From contig NC_090995.1 of NCBI RefSeq assembly GCF_041146395.1, positions 10,766,501 through 10,830,500 on the forward strand: a stretch of 64,000 nucleotides of DNA. Direction: 5' to 3'. A program made the translations under genes and the position numbers. Positions 63,898 through 64,000 of this stretch are shown one piece after another. Below the pieces are notes generated by a model. That model had not been told where the DNA came from. It searched no databases and worked only from the letters and a program-made list of their open reading frames with translations. The first letter of the stretch is position 1; each line of letters begins with the position of its first letter. This DNA is from Eulemur rufifrons (taxonomy: Eukaryota > Chordata > Mammalia > Primates > Lemuridae).

Positions 63898-64000
63898 TAA
63901 AAAAAATAGTTTATTTTTTAGAGCAGTTTTAAGTTCACAGCAAAATTGAGGGAAGGTATAGAGATTTCCCACTACCCTCTGCCCCTGCAGAAATGCAGGC
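63898..64000 (-). repeat. Old L1 3' fragment, running off the window
   Basis: 'tagagcagttttaagttcac', 'agcaaaattgagggaaggta' and 'agatttcccactaccctctg' are antisense of an old L1 3' region. Continues beyond 64000. Confidence 0.65.

Overview
This is nuclear DNA from a primate, most likely a strepsirrhine (lemur or loris lineage). About half of the window is interspersed repeat. The commonest repeat is a dimeric Alu whose central linker carries an extra segment (on the minus strand: a tatata run, then tagctgtccag, then atttctttctat) and whose left arm reads 'cccagagtgctaggatta'. I associate that form with lemur-type Alus rather than with human AluS or AluY. Older AluJ copies and single 7SL-derived monomers are also present.

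Three loci can be placed, all on the + strand. (1) 1-~5250: the 3' end of HSD17B11, with its last two coding exons (1730-1846 and 4518-4608) and 3' UTR. (2) 13096-24825: a complete, apparently intact HSD17B13 of seven coding exons giving a 300-residue lipid-droplet short-chain dehydrogenase/reductase, with a 3' UTR running to about 26.08 kb. (3) ~61.5-62.6 kb: a strong CpG-island promoter with a ZNF143/SBS-type motif and a good splice donor. By synteny with the human 4q22 order HSD17B11-HSD17B13-KLHL8 (all on one strand), this is probably the first non-coding exon of KLHL8.

Layout: 1-5.3 kb HSD17B11 end; 5.3-13.0 kb intergenic, with L2, a nested mariner, a small MITE, an L1 and a MaLR-type LTR; 13.0-26.1 kb HSD17B13; 26.1-61.4 kb gene-poor spacer of Alu, L1, L2, MIR, MaLR-like LTRs, DNA transposons and one well-preserved solo class I ERV LTR (34176-34525); 61.4-62.6 kb CpG island; 62.6-64.0 kb probable KLHL8 intron 1.

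HSD17B11 and HSD17B13 are tandem paralogues. Both proteins anchor to lipid droplets through an N-terminal hydrophobic segment. In this window their exon 6 has the same length (117 nt) and phase, and their exon 7 ends on the same residue count. Most remaining open reading frames are translations of Alu, L1 or LTR sequence or chance GC-rich frames. I saw no undescribed gene system. The most useful non-routine observations are the inverted Alu pairs flanking HSD17B13 exons 4 and 6, the solo LTR with exact 5-bp target duplication inside a 7SL monomer, and the E-box/HNF4-like pair upstream of HSD17B13.
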